A stretch of 64,000 bases of DNA, taken from contig NZ_FPBH01000038.1 of NCBI RefSeq assembly GCF_900116445.1, forward strand, positions 1 to 64,000, written 5' to 3'. The number at the start of each line of letters is the position of its first letter. The stretch's first letter is position 1. The notes under the pieces are model-generated. The model made no database searches. It had not been told where the DNA came from and saw only the letters and a program-made list of their open reading frames with translations. Shown one piece after another: positions 25,269-35,600 of the stretch. Source of the DNA: Paraburkholderia aspalathi. GTDB lineage: Bacteria; Pseudomonadota; Gammaproteobacteria; Burkholderiales; Burkholderiaceae. The position numbers and the translations under genes were made by a program.

Positions 25269-26639
25269 ATGCCACAACCCATTCATTCCACGCCCGCCGA
25301 GGCAACTCGCCAAACGGCTGCCACGGTAAGCACCGCGCGCCGCTCGAAAGCCCGCTATCAGATTCTTTCGCTGCTGGCGGTCGGCACAATGATCAACTAT
25401 CTGGACCGCACGGTGCTCGGTATCGCGGCGCCGCAGCTGACCAAGGAGCTCGGCATCAACGCCGCGCTCATGGGCTTGCTGTTCTCCGTATTCTCGTGGA
25501 GCTATGTGGCTTCGCAGATTCCGGGCGGTCTGTTTCTTGACCGCTTCGGCAGCAAGCTCACGTATTTCCTCTCGATGACGTTCTGGTCGCTGTGCACGCT
25601 TGCGCAAGGGCTCGTGCATGGCATCGGCGCTTTGTTCGTCTTCCGTCTCGGCCTCGGCGTTTCGGAAGCGCCGTGTTTTCCGACCAATAGCCGCGTGGTG
25701 GCCACATGGTTCCCACAGAGCGAACGCGCGATGGCGACCGGCACCTACACGGTCGGCGAATATATCGGCCTCGCGTTTTTCAGCCCGTTTCTGTTCATGT
25801 TGATGGGCACGTTCGGCTGGCGTTCGCTGTTTTACGTGGTGGGCGGCGTGGGTCTCGTGTTCGGTGTGATCTGGTGGATGTTCTATCGCGAACCGCACGA
25901 TCATCCGTCCGTCAATCAGGCGGAGCTTGACTATATCGAAGCAGGCGGCGGTCTGACGCACAGCAAGAAGGACGCCGATGTTTCCGGCGCACCGGCTGCA
26001 TCGGCGAAGAGCGGCTTCGAATGGCGCACCATCGGACGCCTGCTCAAGCATCGTCAATTGGCCGGCATCTGCCTTGGCCAGTTCGCCGGTAACTCGACGC
26101 TCGTGTTCTTCCTCACCTGGTTCCCGACGTATCTCGCCACCGAGCGCCATATGGCATGGCTGAAGATCGGCTTCTTCGCGATCATGCCGTTCATTGCCGC
26201 GTCGATCGGCGTGATGTTCGGCGGCATCTTCTCGGATTGGCTGCTGCGCCGCGGCAAGTCGCCGAACGTGGCGCGCAAGCTGCCGATCATCGCCGGTTTG
26301 CTGCTCGCCTCGACGATCATTCTCGCCAACTATGTCGAGAGCAACGTGGCGGTGATCGCGATTCTGTCGGTGGCGTTTTTCGCGCAGGGGATGGCGGCGC
26401 TGGGCTGGACGCTGGTGTCGGATATTGCGCCGGATGGACTGCTTGGCGTGACGGGCGGCATTTTCAACTTTGCGGCCAATCTGGCCGGCATTGTGACGCC
26501 GCTGGTGGTGGGTTTCATCGTCGCGGCAACCGGTTCGTTTGTCGGCGCGCTGGTGTTCATCGGCGCGATCGCTTTGATTGGCGCGCTGTCGTACATCTTT
26601 ATCGTCGGCGATATCAAGCGGATCGTGCTGGTGGACTGA
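25269..26639 (+). CDS. MFS transporter, anion:cation symporter type, likely quinate/shikimate uptake
   Basis: 456 residues with about twelve membrane segments and a soluble N-terminus (1-35). ACS-family marks include MINYLDRTVLGIAAPQL in helix 1 and GLFLDRFGSKLTYFLSMTFW in loop 2-3. A long hydrophilic loop (DHPSVNQAELDYIEAGGGLT) divides the halves. GAGGAGACAGAGACGCC precedes the start. It is the third gene of the aroQ-aroE transcript, 46 bases after aroE, so uptake of quinate, shikimate or dehydroshikimate by proton symport is the best guess. A strong terminator follows. Confidence 0.85.
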   Translation: MPQPIHSTPAEATRQTAATVSTARRSKARYQILSLLAVGTMINYLDRTVLGIAAPQLTKELGINAALMGLLFSVFSWSYVASQIPGGLFLDRFGSKLTYFLSMTFWSLCTLAQGLVHGIGALFVFRLGLGVSEAPCFPTNSRVVATWFPQSERAMATGTYTVGEYIGLAFFSPFLFMLMGTFGWRSLFYVVGGVGLVFGVIWWMFYREPHDHPSVNQAELDYIEAGGGLTHSKKDADVSGAPAASAKSGFEWRTIGRLLKHRQLAGICLGQFAGNSTLVFFLTWFPTYLATERHMAWLKIGFFAIMPFIAASIGVMFGGIFSDWLLRRGKSPNVARKLPIIAGLLLASTIILANYVESNVAVIAILSVAFFAQGMAALGWTLVSDIAPDGLLGVTGGIFNFAANLAGIVTPLVVGFIVAATGSFVGALVFIGAIALIGALSYIFIVGDIKRIVLVD

Positions 26640-26673
26640 ACAGCACATATCGTTCGAACGGCTTTCATTGAGT

Positions 26674-26716
26674 AAAAAAAAGCGGGACCTGGCTAACACC
26701 AGGTCCCGCTTTTTTG
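26674..26716. terminator. intrinsic terminator, bidirectional
   Basis: Stem AGCGGGACCTGG / CCAGGTCCCGCT with loop CTAACA, preceded by eight A and followed by six T, so it works on both strands. It ends the quinate operon (stop 26639) and the convergent TetR gene (stop 26730). Confidence 0.95.
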
Positions 26717-26729
26717 TTTCAGGTTTGCC

Positions 26730-27410
26730 TTAGTCTTCCTTGCGCACGAAACGCAGCACGGCGTCGACGATCATCGCGCGATGGCGCGCGCGCAGGCGCG
26801 GGTGCGACGGATCGCGGCCGAACGCTGTACCGAAGGTATGGCGATTGCCGACACGGTGAAAGCACAGCGAGCTGATCATCAGATGCAGGTCGATCGCATC
26901 GACGTCGCTGCGGAACAGTCCCGCTGCGATGCCGCGCGAGAGCAGATCTTCGATCGTATGAATGACGGTGACGTTGCGGCCTTTGAAGCTCTTCACCTGC
27001 TCGACGTACTTCGCGCCGTGAATGTTCTCGATCGTAATGAGGCGGACGAAGTCGCGCTGGCGATCGTGATAGTCAAATGTAAACTCGACCAGCGCGCGCA
27101 TGCCCTCGATTGGATCGAGTTCACTGACGTGCAGATCCTGTTCGAGCGCGCGAATGTCGCCATACACTTTTTCCAGCACGGCCTGGTACAACCCTTCCTT
27201 GCTGCCGAAGTAGTAGTACAGCATGCGCTTGGTGGTGTTCGTGCGCTCCGCGATTGCGTCGACGCGTGCGCCGGTCAATCCCATCGCGGAGAACTCCTGC
27301 GTCGCGACGTCGAGGATGTTGCGCTTCGTCTGTTCGGGATCGTACTTGCGTCGGGTGTCGGACGCGATGCCGTTGGTATCAGGCTCGGCGGCCTTGCTTC
27401 CCTTTTTCAT
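26730..27410 (-). CDS. TetR-family regulator, likely of the quinate genes
   Basis: 226 residues. The HTH domain is at about 25-75 (TKRNILDVATQEFSAMGLTG, then AIAERTNTTKRMLYYYFGSK), after a polar extension. The C-terminal ligand domain contains FDYHDRQRDFVRLITIENIH, a pattern common in TetR regulators of aromatic catabolism. It converges on the MFS gene of the quinate operon, sharing its terminator, and is the only regulator in that cluster. Inverted sites in the quiC/aroQ gap are candidate operators. Usually such proteins repress until the pathway acid binds. Confidence 0.83.
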   Translation of the reverse strand: MKKGSKAAEPDTNGIASDTRRKYDPEQTKRNILDVATQEFSAMGLTGARVDAIAERTNTTKRMLYYYFGSKEGLYQAVLEKVYGDIRALEQDLHVSELDPIEGMRALVEFTFDYHDRQRDFVRLITIENIHGAKYVEQVKSFKGRNVTVIHTIEDLLSRGIAAGLFRSDVDAIDLHLMISSLCFHRVGNRHTFGTAFGRDPSHPRLRARHRAMIVDAVLRFVRKED

Positions 27411-27528
27411 TGTGTATTCGAGCGGCGATGACGGCGCATTCTAGCACGCTGAAACCAGCCTCCGGAGCGGGTCTCGGGCATAAGCGGCGGCGTATTGAGC
27501 CAGCTGTCGGGTCGCTTACTGAGTAGCG

Positions 27529-28845
27529 TCACGGCGCCGGCCGGGCCGAAGGGCGCCGGGCGGCGAGTGCGTCGCGCGTCTGCATGGCGGTGTAGGTGAG
27601 TTGCGCGGCCGCGAGACCGAGCGCGCCGTAAGTGCGCGTCAGGCCGAAAGCCGCGAATGCCTCGGGCACCGGCCGTTCGCCGGAGATGGCCGCCGCCAGC
27701 AATTCGCCCGAGACGGTGGTGGGCGCCATGCCGTGGCCGCCGAAGCCGACCGCGTACCAGATGCCGTCCGTATTGCGGCCGATTTGCGGCATCTTGTGCC
27801 GCGCGTAGCTCATCAGGCCGCCCCAGGCGTGCTCGATCCGCACGTCATGCAACTGCGGATAGACCTTCAGCAGATCACGCCGTAGCAGTCGCGCGATGAC
27901 GTCGGGCGCGCGGTCGCGTACCGAGATGCGGCCACCCCACAGGATGCGTGTGTCGGGCAACGGACGGTAATAGTCGAAGGCGAAGCGGGTGTCGTAGACG
28001 GCGGCGCGGGTGTCCATCGCGTCTTTCAGGCGGGCGCCGAGCGGCTCGGTGGCCATTACGTAAGTAGCGATTGGCAGCACCGCGCGTTCGACCTGCGCAT
28101 AGACGTTGCGCGCATAGCCGCCACCGGCCATCACCACGTGGCGTGCTTCGAGCGCGCCCTGCGGCGTGTGCACCACGAAGCCGGCGCCGTCGCGCCGGGC
28201 GCCGCTGCGCTGTAAGCGCACAACGGGCGACTTCTCGTGAATCTGCACGCCCGCGTTGGCCGCTGCGTCCGCGATACCGAGTACATATTTGAGCGGATGA
28301 AAGTGGAACGCGTTGCGCTCGAACAGGCCGCCGTGATAACGGTCGGTCTTCAATTGTGAGGCGAGCTCCGCGGGCGCCACGGGTTCCCACTCAACGCCGA
28401 ACGAATCCCGCATCAAACGCCGCTGCGTGTCGAGCCTTGCAGGTTCGTCGAACCAGTTGGCGAGGATCACACCGGCATCGGTTACATCGCAATCGATGCG
28501 GTAGCACTGGATACGTTGCCTCATCAGATCGACGGCGTCGGTTGTCAGCGCATAGAGTTCGCGGGCGCGGGCCGGCCCGAGGGTTTTGAGGAGATCCGCG
28601 CAATCGAGGCTGTATCCGCCGAACACGAAACCGCCGTTGCGGCCGGAGGCGCCGAAGCCTACCTGTTCGGCTTCGAGCACGGCGACGTCGGTGACACCCC
28701 GCTCGGCGAGTCCCAATGCCGTGGATAAGCCCGCAAGGCCGCCGCCCATGATGCAGACGTTGACGCTGCGCCGGCCGGTTAGCGGCGCGTAAGCGGACGA
28801 GGGCCCGGCAGCGCGGGTGACAGTGGCTTCGTAAAAGCTTTGCAT
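27529..28845 (-). CDS. FAD-dependent oxidoreductase, PuuB/OrdL-like
   Basis: 438 residues. The FAD motif is VCIMGGGLAGLSTALGLAER (about 30-49), followed by GFGASGRNGGFVFGGYSLD, the SGRNGG element of gamma-glutamylputrescine and glycine oxidase relatives. The C-terminal FAD contacts are in WGGLMSYARHKMPQIG and VGFGGHGMAPTTVSGEL. It probably deaminates an amine or amino acid with O2. It starts 15 bases after the anti-sigma gene, so it is part of a sigma/anti-sigma operon, an unusual partner whose purpose is not known. Confidence 0.8.
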   Translation of the reverse strand: MQSFYEATVTRAAGPSSAYAPLTGRRSVNVCIMGGGLAGLSTALGLAERGVTDVAVLEAEQVGFGASGRNGGFVFGGYSLDCADLLKTLGPARARELYALTTDAVDLMRQRIQCYRIDCDVTDAGVILANWFDEPARLDTQRRLMRDSFGVEWEPVAPAELASQLKTDRYHGGLFERNAFHFHPLKYVLGIADAAANAGVQIHEKSPVVRLQRSGARRDGAGFVVHTPQGALEARHVVMAGGGYARNVYAQVERAVLPIATYVMATEPLGARLKDAMDTRAAVYDTRFAFDYYRPLPDTRILWGGRISVRDRAPDVIARLLRRDLLKVYPQLHDVRIEHAWGGLMSYARHKMPQIGRNTDGIWYAVGFGGHGMAPTTVSGELLAAAISGERPVPEAFAAFGLTRTYGALGLAAAQLTYTAMQTRDALAARRPSARPAP

Positions 28846-28860
28846 AGGGCTAAGGGTAGA

Positions 28861-29655
28861 TCAGGACACCGGCAGCAGCTTGCCGCTGAACACCACCGGA
28901 CCTGTAGGCGCATTGTGATCGGGCGAGCCGCCCGGCGCTTCGATCGAGACCGCCAGCGCCGCGTAGCTCTCCGGCTTCTGCTGACCGGCCGTGACCTTGC
29001 CGTTGGCGCTGTCCGGCAGCATGCCGAGCGACACCGGATGGCCGCTGGCCGGGATGCCCCACAACTCCATCGCCCGGCCGGCCGGCAGGTCGACCTTGCC
29101 GAGCGGATGCAGCGTCATGGTCGAGCGGGCTTCGTCCCACGCGACCAGCATGACTGGATGCGCGTCCTTGTCGTTCAGCACCGCGACATGCGAGACGGCC
29201 GCTTCCGGCTGTTGCGCGACGGTCGGCGCAGTCGACGGCGTCACGCCCGACGGCAACAGTGAGCGCACGGCAACCACTGCCGCGATTATGGCGAACCCCG
29301 TCACGCCGATCGCCCAGCCGCGCCAGAACGCGAGATTCTCGAAAATGCTGCCGGACGGACGCGCGGGTTTTTCGACCACGGTGCGCGGTCGTGGCGCCTC
29401 GCGCGCAGCCTCACGCGCCGACGTCAGGCCGAGCCGCCGCTCGATAGCATCCCAGACAGCAGCCGGCGGCATACGCGGCTCGGCGAGTTCGGCTAGCGGC
29501 GAGATTCTCCGCTGCCATTCTTCGACAGCCTGACGAATCACCGTATCGTGATCCGCGTAGCGTTGGAAGCGTCGTCGGGCGCCGCCGCGCAGCGTGCCGA
29601 GCGCGTACTCGGCGGCCAGCATATCGACCAGTTGAGGATAGCGATGGAGATTCAT
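28861..29655 (-). CDS. anti-sigma factor, RskA type
   Basis: The ATG at 29655 overlaps the stop of the sigma gene (TGATG). 264 residues: a cytoplasmic anti-sigma domain (about 1-95) starting MNLHRYPQLVDMLAAEYALG without the HxxxCxxC zinc motif; one membrane segment around GWAIGVTGFAIIAAVVAV (about 108-127); and a periplasmic RskA domain with HVAVLNDKDAHPVMLVAWDE and PAGRAMELWGIPASGHPVSL. It should hold the ECF sigma factor inactive at the inner membrane until a signal triggers proteolysis or conformational release. Confidence 0.88.
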   Translation of the reverse strand: MNLHRYPQLVDMLAAEYALGTLRGGARRRFQRYADHDTVIRQAVEEWQRRISPLAELAEPRMPPAAVWDAIERRLGLTSAREAAREAPRPRTVVEKPARPSGSIFENLAFWRGWAIGVTGFAIIAAVVAVRSLLPSGVTPSTAPTVAQQPEAAVSHVAVLNDKDAHPVMLVAWDEARSTMTLHPLGKVDLPAGRAMELWGIPASGHPVSLGMLPDSANGKVTAGQQKPESYAALAVSIEAPGGSPDHNAPTGPVVFSGKLLPVS

Positions 29656-30224
29656 CACTCACCTCCCAGGCAGGTCTTCAGCTTGGCAAGGCCGCGCCGG
29701 ATCCAGGATTTGATGGTGCCAAGCGGCACCGTCAGCGCTTCAGCGATCTCGCTATGGCTCTGGTCACGCAGGTAGGCGAGAGCCACCGCCTGACGCTGCG
29801 CCGGTTCCAGCTGCTGCATGCAGCCGGCCAGCAGACGTGCCTGCAGGCTGACCGCGCTCAGTGCTTCGGGATCCGGATCGCCGGTTGCCACAAGATCGTC
29901 CAACGCATCGCTCCATTCGGTTTCCTGCTTGTTGATCCGCCGCAGGTGATCGAGAGCACGGTTCCGGACGATTGCCGACATCCACGTCATGGGGGCGGAG
30001 AGTGCCCGCCGATAGTCGCCCGCAAAGCGCCAGATGTTGACGAAGCTGTCCTGCAATACTTCCTCGGCCCACTCGTGCCTGCTCAATATACGGAGCGCAA
30101 GACCAAACAGTTTCGGGGCGGCGAGATCATATAGCTCGCGTAGTGCCGAAGCATCCTCTTTGGCAATGCGTTCGAGCAACTCGGCGAGGGTTTCCGGCGT
30201 CAGTTCTCGAGGGTCGGCGGTCAT
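29655..30224 (-). CDS. ECF RNA polymerase sigma factor
   Basis: 189 residues with the two ECF domains. Region 2 is at about 25-95 (ALRELYDLAAPKLFGLALRI, EEVLQDSFVNIWRFAGDYR, MTWMSAIVRNRALDHLRR). Region 4 is at about 125-180 (CMQQLEPAQRQAVALAYLRD, HSEIAEALTVPLGTIKSWIR). The linker ETEWSDALDDLVATGDPDPE matches SigK-like ECF factors that pair with RskA anti-sigmas. First gene of a three-gene operon; it likely drives its own promoter upstream of 30224. Confidence 0.9.
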   Translation of the reverse strand: MTADPRELTPETLAELLERIAKEDASALRELYDLAAPKLFGLALRILSRHEWAEEVLQDSFVNIWRFAGDYRRALSAPMTWMSAIVRNRALDHLRRINKQETEWSDALDDLVATGDPDPEALSAVSLQARLLAGCMQQLEPAQRQAVALAYLRDQSHSEIAEALTVPLGTIKSWIRRGLAKLKTCLGGE

Positions 30225-30420
30225 GGAAAGTGGTGTGGTGAGCTTGCGGGTCTATGTTACTCAATTTCCTTCCGACCTTATATGTGGTTTTTCCCCCGTG
30301 TGCTGCATCCGCCGGGCTTATGGCCGCGTATGTGGATGCAGGACCCCGGGGTTTGCGTCCGGGGGTTGCGCGTGGGCGTTTATTTTTTTGCTTTGGACTG
30401 CTCCAGGTTGAGAGTTGAGC

Positions 30421-31353
30421 TTAGCTGCCCCAGCGCAATACCAGCGGATCGAGTCGCCGTGCGACTTTCAACAAGCCTGCGCGTGTGGCCGGATGCATCG
30501 GCGGCAGCGGATGGCGCACTGCGTCCGATCGAATCACACCGCCTTCTTTCATCAAGGCCTTGCACGATGCGAGGCCGCCCTGGCGGTTTTCATAGTTGAT
30601 GAGCGGCAGCCATTCCTGATAGTGAGCGGCAGCCGCTTCGGTGTCGCCCGCCGCATAGGCGTCGACGATCAGGCGGATGCCGTCCGCGTAGCCGCCGCCG
30701 GTCATCGAACCGGTTGCGCCCGCATCGAGATCGGCCATTAGCGTGATCGCTTCTTCGCCATCCCATGGACCTACCACGGCGTCGCCACCCAGTTCGATCA
30801 GCTCGCGCAGCTTGTTCGCCGCTTGCGGCACTTCGATCTTGAAGTACGACACGTTCTGCAGTTCACGCGCCATGCGGGCAAGAAACGGTGCGGATAGCGC
30901 CGTGCCGCTGACCGGCGCGTCCTGGATCATGATCGGAATTCCGATTGCATCGGACACGGTGCGATAGAACTCATAGATACCGCGCTCGCCGATACGGATC
31001 GTCGCGCCGTGATACGGCGGCATGATCATCACCATCGCGGCGCCGGCAGCCTGCGCGCTTCGGCTGCGTTCAGCGCACTGGTACGAGCTGAAATGCGTGG
31101 TCGTGACGATCACCGGCACGCGGCCGGCAACGTGTTCGAGTACCACATGCATCAGTGTGTTGCGCTCGTCGTCGGACAGCGCGAACTGTTCGGAGAAGTT
31201 CGCCAGAATGCACAGGCCGTTGGAGCCCGCGTCGATCATGAAATCGATGCAGCGTTTCTGGCCTTCCAGGTCGAGCCCGCCGGCCTCGTCGAAGATGGTC
31301 GGCGCGACGGGGAACACGCCGCGCATGGGAGCAGGGTTGTGGGTATGGGTCAT
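30421..31353 (-). CDS. L-2-keto-3-deoxyarabonate dehydratase (DapA family)
   Basis: 310 residues. The sequence has the aldolase-fold marks of the family with unusual motifs: GLCILANFSEQFALSDDER, MIMPPYHGATIRIGERGIYE, IQDAPVSGTALSAPFLARM, Schiff-base Lys in VSYFKIEVPQ, and GPWDGEEAITLMADL. These match, from memory, the Azospirillum/Burkholderia enzyme that dehydrates L-2-keto-3-deoxyarabonate to alpha-ketoglutarate semialdehyde in non-phosphorylative L-arabinose breakdown. It is divergent from a LysR gene of the sugar-responsive kind. No strong ribosome binding site was seen. The semialdehyde is also the hydroxyproline product. Confidence 0.75.
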   Translation of the reverse strand: MTHTHNPAPMRGVFPVAPTIFDEAGGLDLEGQKRCIDFMIDAGSNGLCILANFSEQFALSDDERNTLMHVVLEHVAGRVPVIVTTTHFSSYQCAERSRSAQAAGAAMVMIMPPYHGATIRIGERGIYEFYRTVSDAIGIPIMIQDAPVSGTALSAPFLARMARELQNVSYFKIEVPQAANKLRELIELGGDAVVGPWDGEEAITLMADLDAGATGSMTGGGYADGIRLIVDAYAAGDTEAAAAHYQEWLPLINYENRQGGLASCKALMKEGGVIRSDAVRHPLPPMHPATRAGLLKVARRLDPLVLRWGS

Positions 31354-31525
31354 GGTGATGTGCGTTGTGCCAAGGTGAGGTGACGACGTGATGAGGCGTG
31401 GGTGTTTGAATGTCTCCGTCGCTGACTATACGGCGGGGTGCGTGGCGGGTATATTGAATTGTTTCCATCTTGTGATCGCTTTTGCGACTCACCTTGCGAT
31501 TCACCCCGCGGCTGCCCGGCAATTC

Positions 31526-32497
31526 ATGAAAGACACCCTGAACGTCCTCCTGTCGAGACTGCGCATGAAGCAGCTGCAATTGCTGATCGCGCTCGACGAT
31601 CATAAGTCGCTGCACAAAGCCGCCGGCGCGATGTCGATGACGCAATCGGCTGCCAGCAAGGCGTTGCAGGAGTTGGAGTCGATGCTCGAGGCGCCGCTTT
31701 TCGAGCGCTCGAAGAGCGGCATGATTCCGAACCAGCTCGGCCACTGCGTGATCCGCTACGCACGGCTCGTGGCGACGGACCTTACCGCGCTCTGCCAGGA
31801 CGTCGCCGAGATACGCTCGGGGCGCGGCGGGCGGCTCGCGATCGGCGCGATCATGGGCGCGATTCCGGAGTGCGTCGTGCCGGCGCTGAACGATCTGCAT
31901 GCCGGCCAGCCGGGCCTGTCGATCGAAGTGATGGAGGACACCAGCGCACGCATGCTGCTGCAACTCGACGAAGGCCGGCTCGATCTGGTGATCGGCCGTG
32001 CGGCGGTTGCCGCCGATCCGTCGAAATATCACTACCGTCCGCTTGGGGACGAGCCGTTATCCGTGGTGGTGGGTTACGGCCATCCGCCATTGCCAAGGAA
32101 AGAAGTGAAACTACGTGACCTTGCCGGCCATCGCTGGGTCATGTATCCGTCACATATGCCCTTGCATGCGTTGCTCGAACGGGAGATGGATCTGGCAGGA
32201 CTTGAGATGCCAGACAACCCGATCTCGACTGCTTCCACTTTCGTGACAGTCGCATTACTGCAAAGTAGCGCCGATCTGGTTTCGTTGTTGCCAACCGCGA
32301 TCGCGGAGTTGTTCGTGCGGCAGAAAATGTTGCGCTTCGTGCCGGTCAAACTAAAGTCGCCTTCACAAACCTTCGGGATTGTGACGCGCAAAGGCGGCGT
32401 GCTGTCGCCGCCGGCTGAGCAATTCATCGAGTTACTGCGGGGACGGACGATGGGGCAGGGGGAAGAGAGAGCGACGTCGGCGCAAAAAAACGCCTGA
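31526..32497 (+). CDS. LysR-family regulator, GbpR-like
   Basis: The ATG at 31526 (MKDTLNVLLSRLRMKQLQLL) is chosen; an earlier in-frame ATG would add 46 unlikely residues. 323 residues. The winged helix is at about 12-75 (LIALDDHKSLHKAAGAMSMT, QSAASKALQELESMLEAPLF), and the effector domain follows from about 95. The N-terminal extension before the HTH is typical of the galactose/arabinose GbpR group. It is divergent from the deoxyarabonate dehydratase gene and probably controls it in response to an arabinose-pathway sugar. Confidence 0.83.
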   Translation: MKDTLNVLLSRLRMKQLQLLIALDDHKSLHKAAGAMSMTQSAASKALQELESMLEAPLFERSKSGMIPNQLGHCVIRYARLVATDLTALCQDVAEIRSGRGGRLAIGAIMGAIPECVVPALNDLHAGQPGLSIEVMEDTSARMLLQLDEGRLDLVIGRAAVAADPSKYHYRPLGDEPLSVVVGYGHPPLPRKEVKLRDLAGHRWVMYPSHMPLHALLEREMDLAGLEMPDNPISTASTFVTVALLQSSADLVSLLPTAIAELFVRQKMLRFVPVKLKSPSQTFGIVTRKGGVLSPPAEQFIELLRGRTMGQGEERATSAQKNA

Positions 32498-32692
32498 ATC
32501 TGCTTTCTTCTGACGCGCGAAAGACCCCCAATATCGCATGGCGATCGGCGCTGCGCCATGCCCGGCGAAAAGGTGTTGCTGCGGCGACACTTTGGGGTAA
32601 ATCCGAACCGATTGCATGCTCGCGTTCCGCGCTACACTTGATCGAAGGTGTGCCAGAATCAAGAGAATGGCGCACGCTCGGGGAGAGCAGCC

Positions 32693-35600
32693 ATGAATCG
32701 GCCACTGATTCGGTTACCGCTTCGCGCGACAGGCACGGCGCCCGTCAGGAAGTGGCTTAAATGGGGGCTGGCAGTGGGCTTCGTGCTCGCGCTGGCTTTG
32801 GCGGCCCGCTTTGTCCAGGTCGAGATCGAAACGTCTCGACTGCAGGCGCGCTATCTCTCCGAACTCACGCGCGACGTGGGTTTCTCCGCCGAGAGCGGTC
32901 CAAGTCATTCCATCCGCTTCCCTCAAGCAGACAAAGGCCCCTACGACAGCCGCCTCGGCTACGCGTTGCTGCCGTCGTTCCAGAAGCGCCTGCTCGAACG
33001 CGGGTTTGAAATCAGCGCACAGTCGCGTGATTCCGAGCGAATGCTGTCGCTGGCCGATAGCGGTCTATTTATTCCCTACGCCGAAAAAGACCAGGCGGGG
33101 TTGCAACTCTTCGACGGTACCGGCGCGCCGCTCTTTGGTGCACAGTATCCGGGCCGCGTTTATGACAGCTTCGATTCGATCCCGCCGCTGATCGTCAATT
33201 CGCTGCTGTTTATCGAAGACCGCTATCTGCTCGATCCGGATCAGCCGAACCGTAATCCGGCAATTGACTGGGGACGCTTTAGTCACGCGCTCGTCGACCA
33301 GGGCGCGCGCGTGTTCAACCGGCATCAGTCGACGCCCGGCGGCAGCACGCTCGCTACGCAGATCGAGAAGTTCCGCCACTCGGCGGGCGGGCGCACGGCA
33401 ACGCCGCCGGAGAAATTGCGGCAAATCGCATCCGCTTCGGTCCGAGCCTATCTGAATGGTCCGCAGACCATGCCCGCGCGCCAGCAGATCGTCGTCCACT
33501 ATCTCAACTCGGTGCCGCTTGCCGCGCAGCCGGGTATTGGTGAGATCAATGGCATCGGCGACGGTCTGGCCGCCTGGTACAGTCGCGATTTCAACGACAT
33601 CAACCGCATTCTCAAAGCGCCGTCGACAGAAGAGAATCTCGCTGAGCAGGGCGTGGCGTTTCGCCAGGTGCTCTCGCTGATGATCGCGCAACGTGCGCCG
33701 TCGTATTTCCTGCATCACGGCTATGCCGAACTTGAACGTCTGACGGATAGTTATCTGCGCTTGCTGGCGAGCGGTGGTGTTATTTCGAACCCGCTGCGCG
33801 ATGCCGCGTTGTCCGCGCAAGTGGATCTGCGCCGCGCACCGGAAAAAATGCACAACGCCGACTCGTTCGTGTCGCGCAAGGCTGTGACGTCGATGCGTTC
33901 GCACCTGTTGGCGGCGCTCGGCATTCCGAGTTTCTATGAACTCGACCGGCTGGACATGCAGGCAACGGGCACGCTCAACAACGCCGTGCAGCAGGCCGTG
34001 AGTGAACGTCTTGCCGCCGCCGCGACGCGCGACGGTGCAAAAGCCGCCGGGCTCGTCGGCTATGAAATGCTGCGCGCCTCCGACGATCCATCGAGAATCG
34101 CCTATAGCTTTACGCTGTTCGAACGGCGTGACGGCGCGAACCTGGTGCGGGTGCAAACCGATAGCGTGAACCAGCCATTCGACATTAATTCTGGTGCGCG
34201 ACTGAATCTCGGTTCGACCGCGAAAATGCGTACCGTGGTGACGTATTTGCAGATCGTCTCCGAGCTGCATGCGCGTTATGCCCCGCTGAGCACAGCGGAG
34301 CTGAAAGCCGTGAAGTACGATCCGAACGATCAGCTCACGCGCTGGGCGCTGGACTATCTGGCGCATACCTCGAACCGCTCACTGCAAGCCATGCTCGACG
34401 CGGCGGTGGAACGCAAATACTCGGCAAGTCCAGGCGAAACGTTTTACACGGGCGGTGGCGCGCAGACTTTCAACAACTTCGAATCGGACGACAACAGCCG
34501 CATTCTCACCGTGCACCGTGCATTCCAGCATTCGGTCAATCTGGTGTTCGTGCGGCTGATGCGCGATATCGTCCACTACGAGATGGTACAAACCACCGGA
34601 CCGTCGGCGCAATGGCTGGGCGATCCTGCGATCCGCAAGATGTATCTCACGCGTTTCGCCGATCAGGAAAGCCGCGTGTATATGAATCGTTTCTACACGA
34701 AATACCACGGCAAGGCGCCCGAGCAGCAGTTGGCCTTGCTGCTGCTAGGTGTGCGCAAATCGCCGCCCAAAGTAGCGACGGTGTTGCGCAGTGTCGCGCC
34801 GGATGAATCGAATGCGTGGTTCAACGCGAAGATGCGTGCGGTGCTGAAGAACACGCCGGCTGCCTCCATCCTGGACGACGAGGACCTCGCGAACCTGTAC
34901 GACAAATATGCAATCGACCGCTTCAATCTGAACGATCGCGGCTACATTTCGAGCGTGCATCCGTTGGAACTGTGGACGCTCAACTATCTGCGCGCCCATC
35001 CCGACGCGACGCTCGACCAGATACAGAATGCGAGCCGCGATGTGCGTCTGTCGACCTATTCGTGGCTCTTCAAGACCCGCTATCACGCCACCCAGGATCG
35101 CCGCATCAAGCGGATGGTCGAACTGCGCGCCTACGATGCGATCGGTAAATCGTGGCAGGCGCTCGGCTATCCGTTCGCGACGCTCACGCCGTCGTATGCG
35201 GCGGCGATCGGAGCATCCGGTGACCGGCCGGCTGCGCTCGCGCAACTGATAGGCGTGATTGCCAACAACGGCAACAAGGTGCCGACCGAAAGTCTCACGC
35301 AACTCGACTTCGCGAAAAACACGCCGTACGAAACGCATTTCCAGCGCGCGGCAGTGGCGCCGCAGCAGCAGTTGTCGCCGGAGATCGCCGGGGTGGTCAG
35401 AGGGCTGTTGCGTGATGTCGTATTAGGCGGTACGGCTAAGCGTCTCGCGCAGGGCATGACGTTCCCCGATGGTCAAACACTCGAAATTTACGGCAAGACC
35501 GGCACCGGCGATCAGCGCTTCAATGTGTGGGCCAGAGGCGCACGCCTGATCGAGTCGCGCAAGGTGAACCGCAGCGCAACCTTCGTGTTTGTGATGGGAG

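Noticed and set aside
25143..26699. 518-codon frame antisense to the quinate MFS gene
   Set aside because: His/Arg/Gln-rich shadow of a GC-rich membrane protein gene.
30421..31353. second copy of the hydroxyproline deaminase
   Set aside because: Although of the same DapA superfamily, its motifs (ANFSEQFALSDDER, GPWDGEEAIT) fit the deoxyarabonate dehydratase branch and its neighbour is a GbpR-like LysR.
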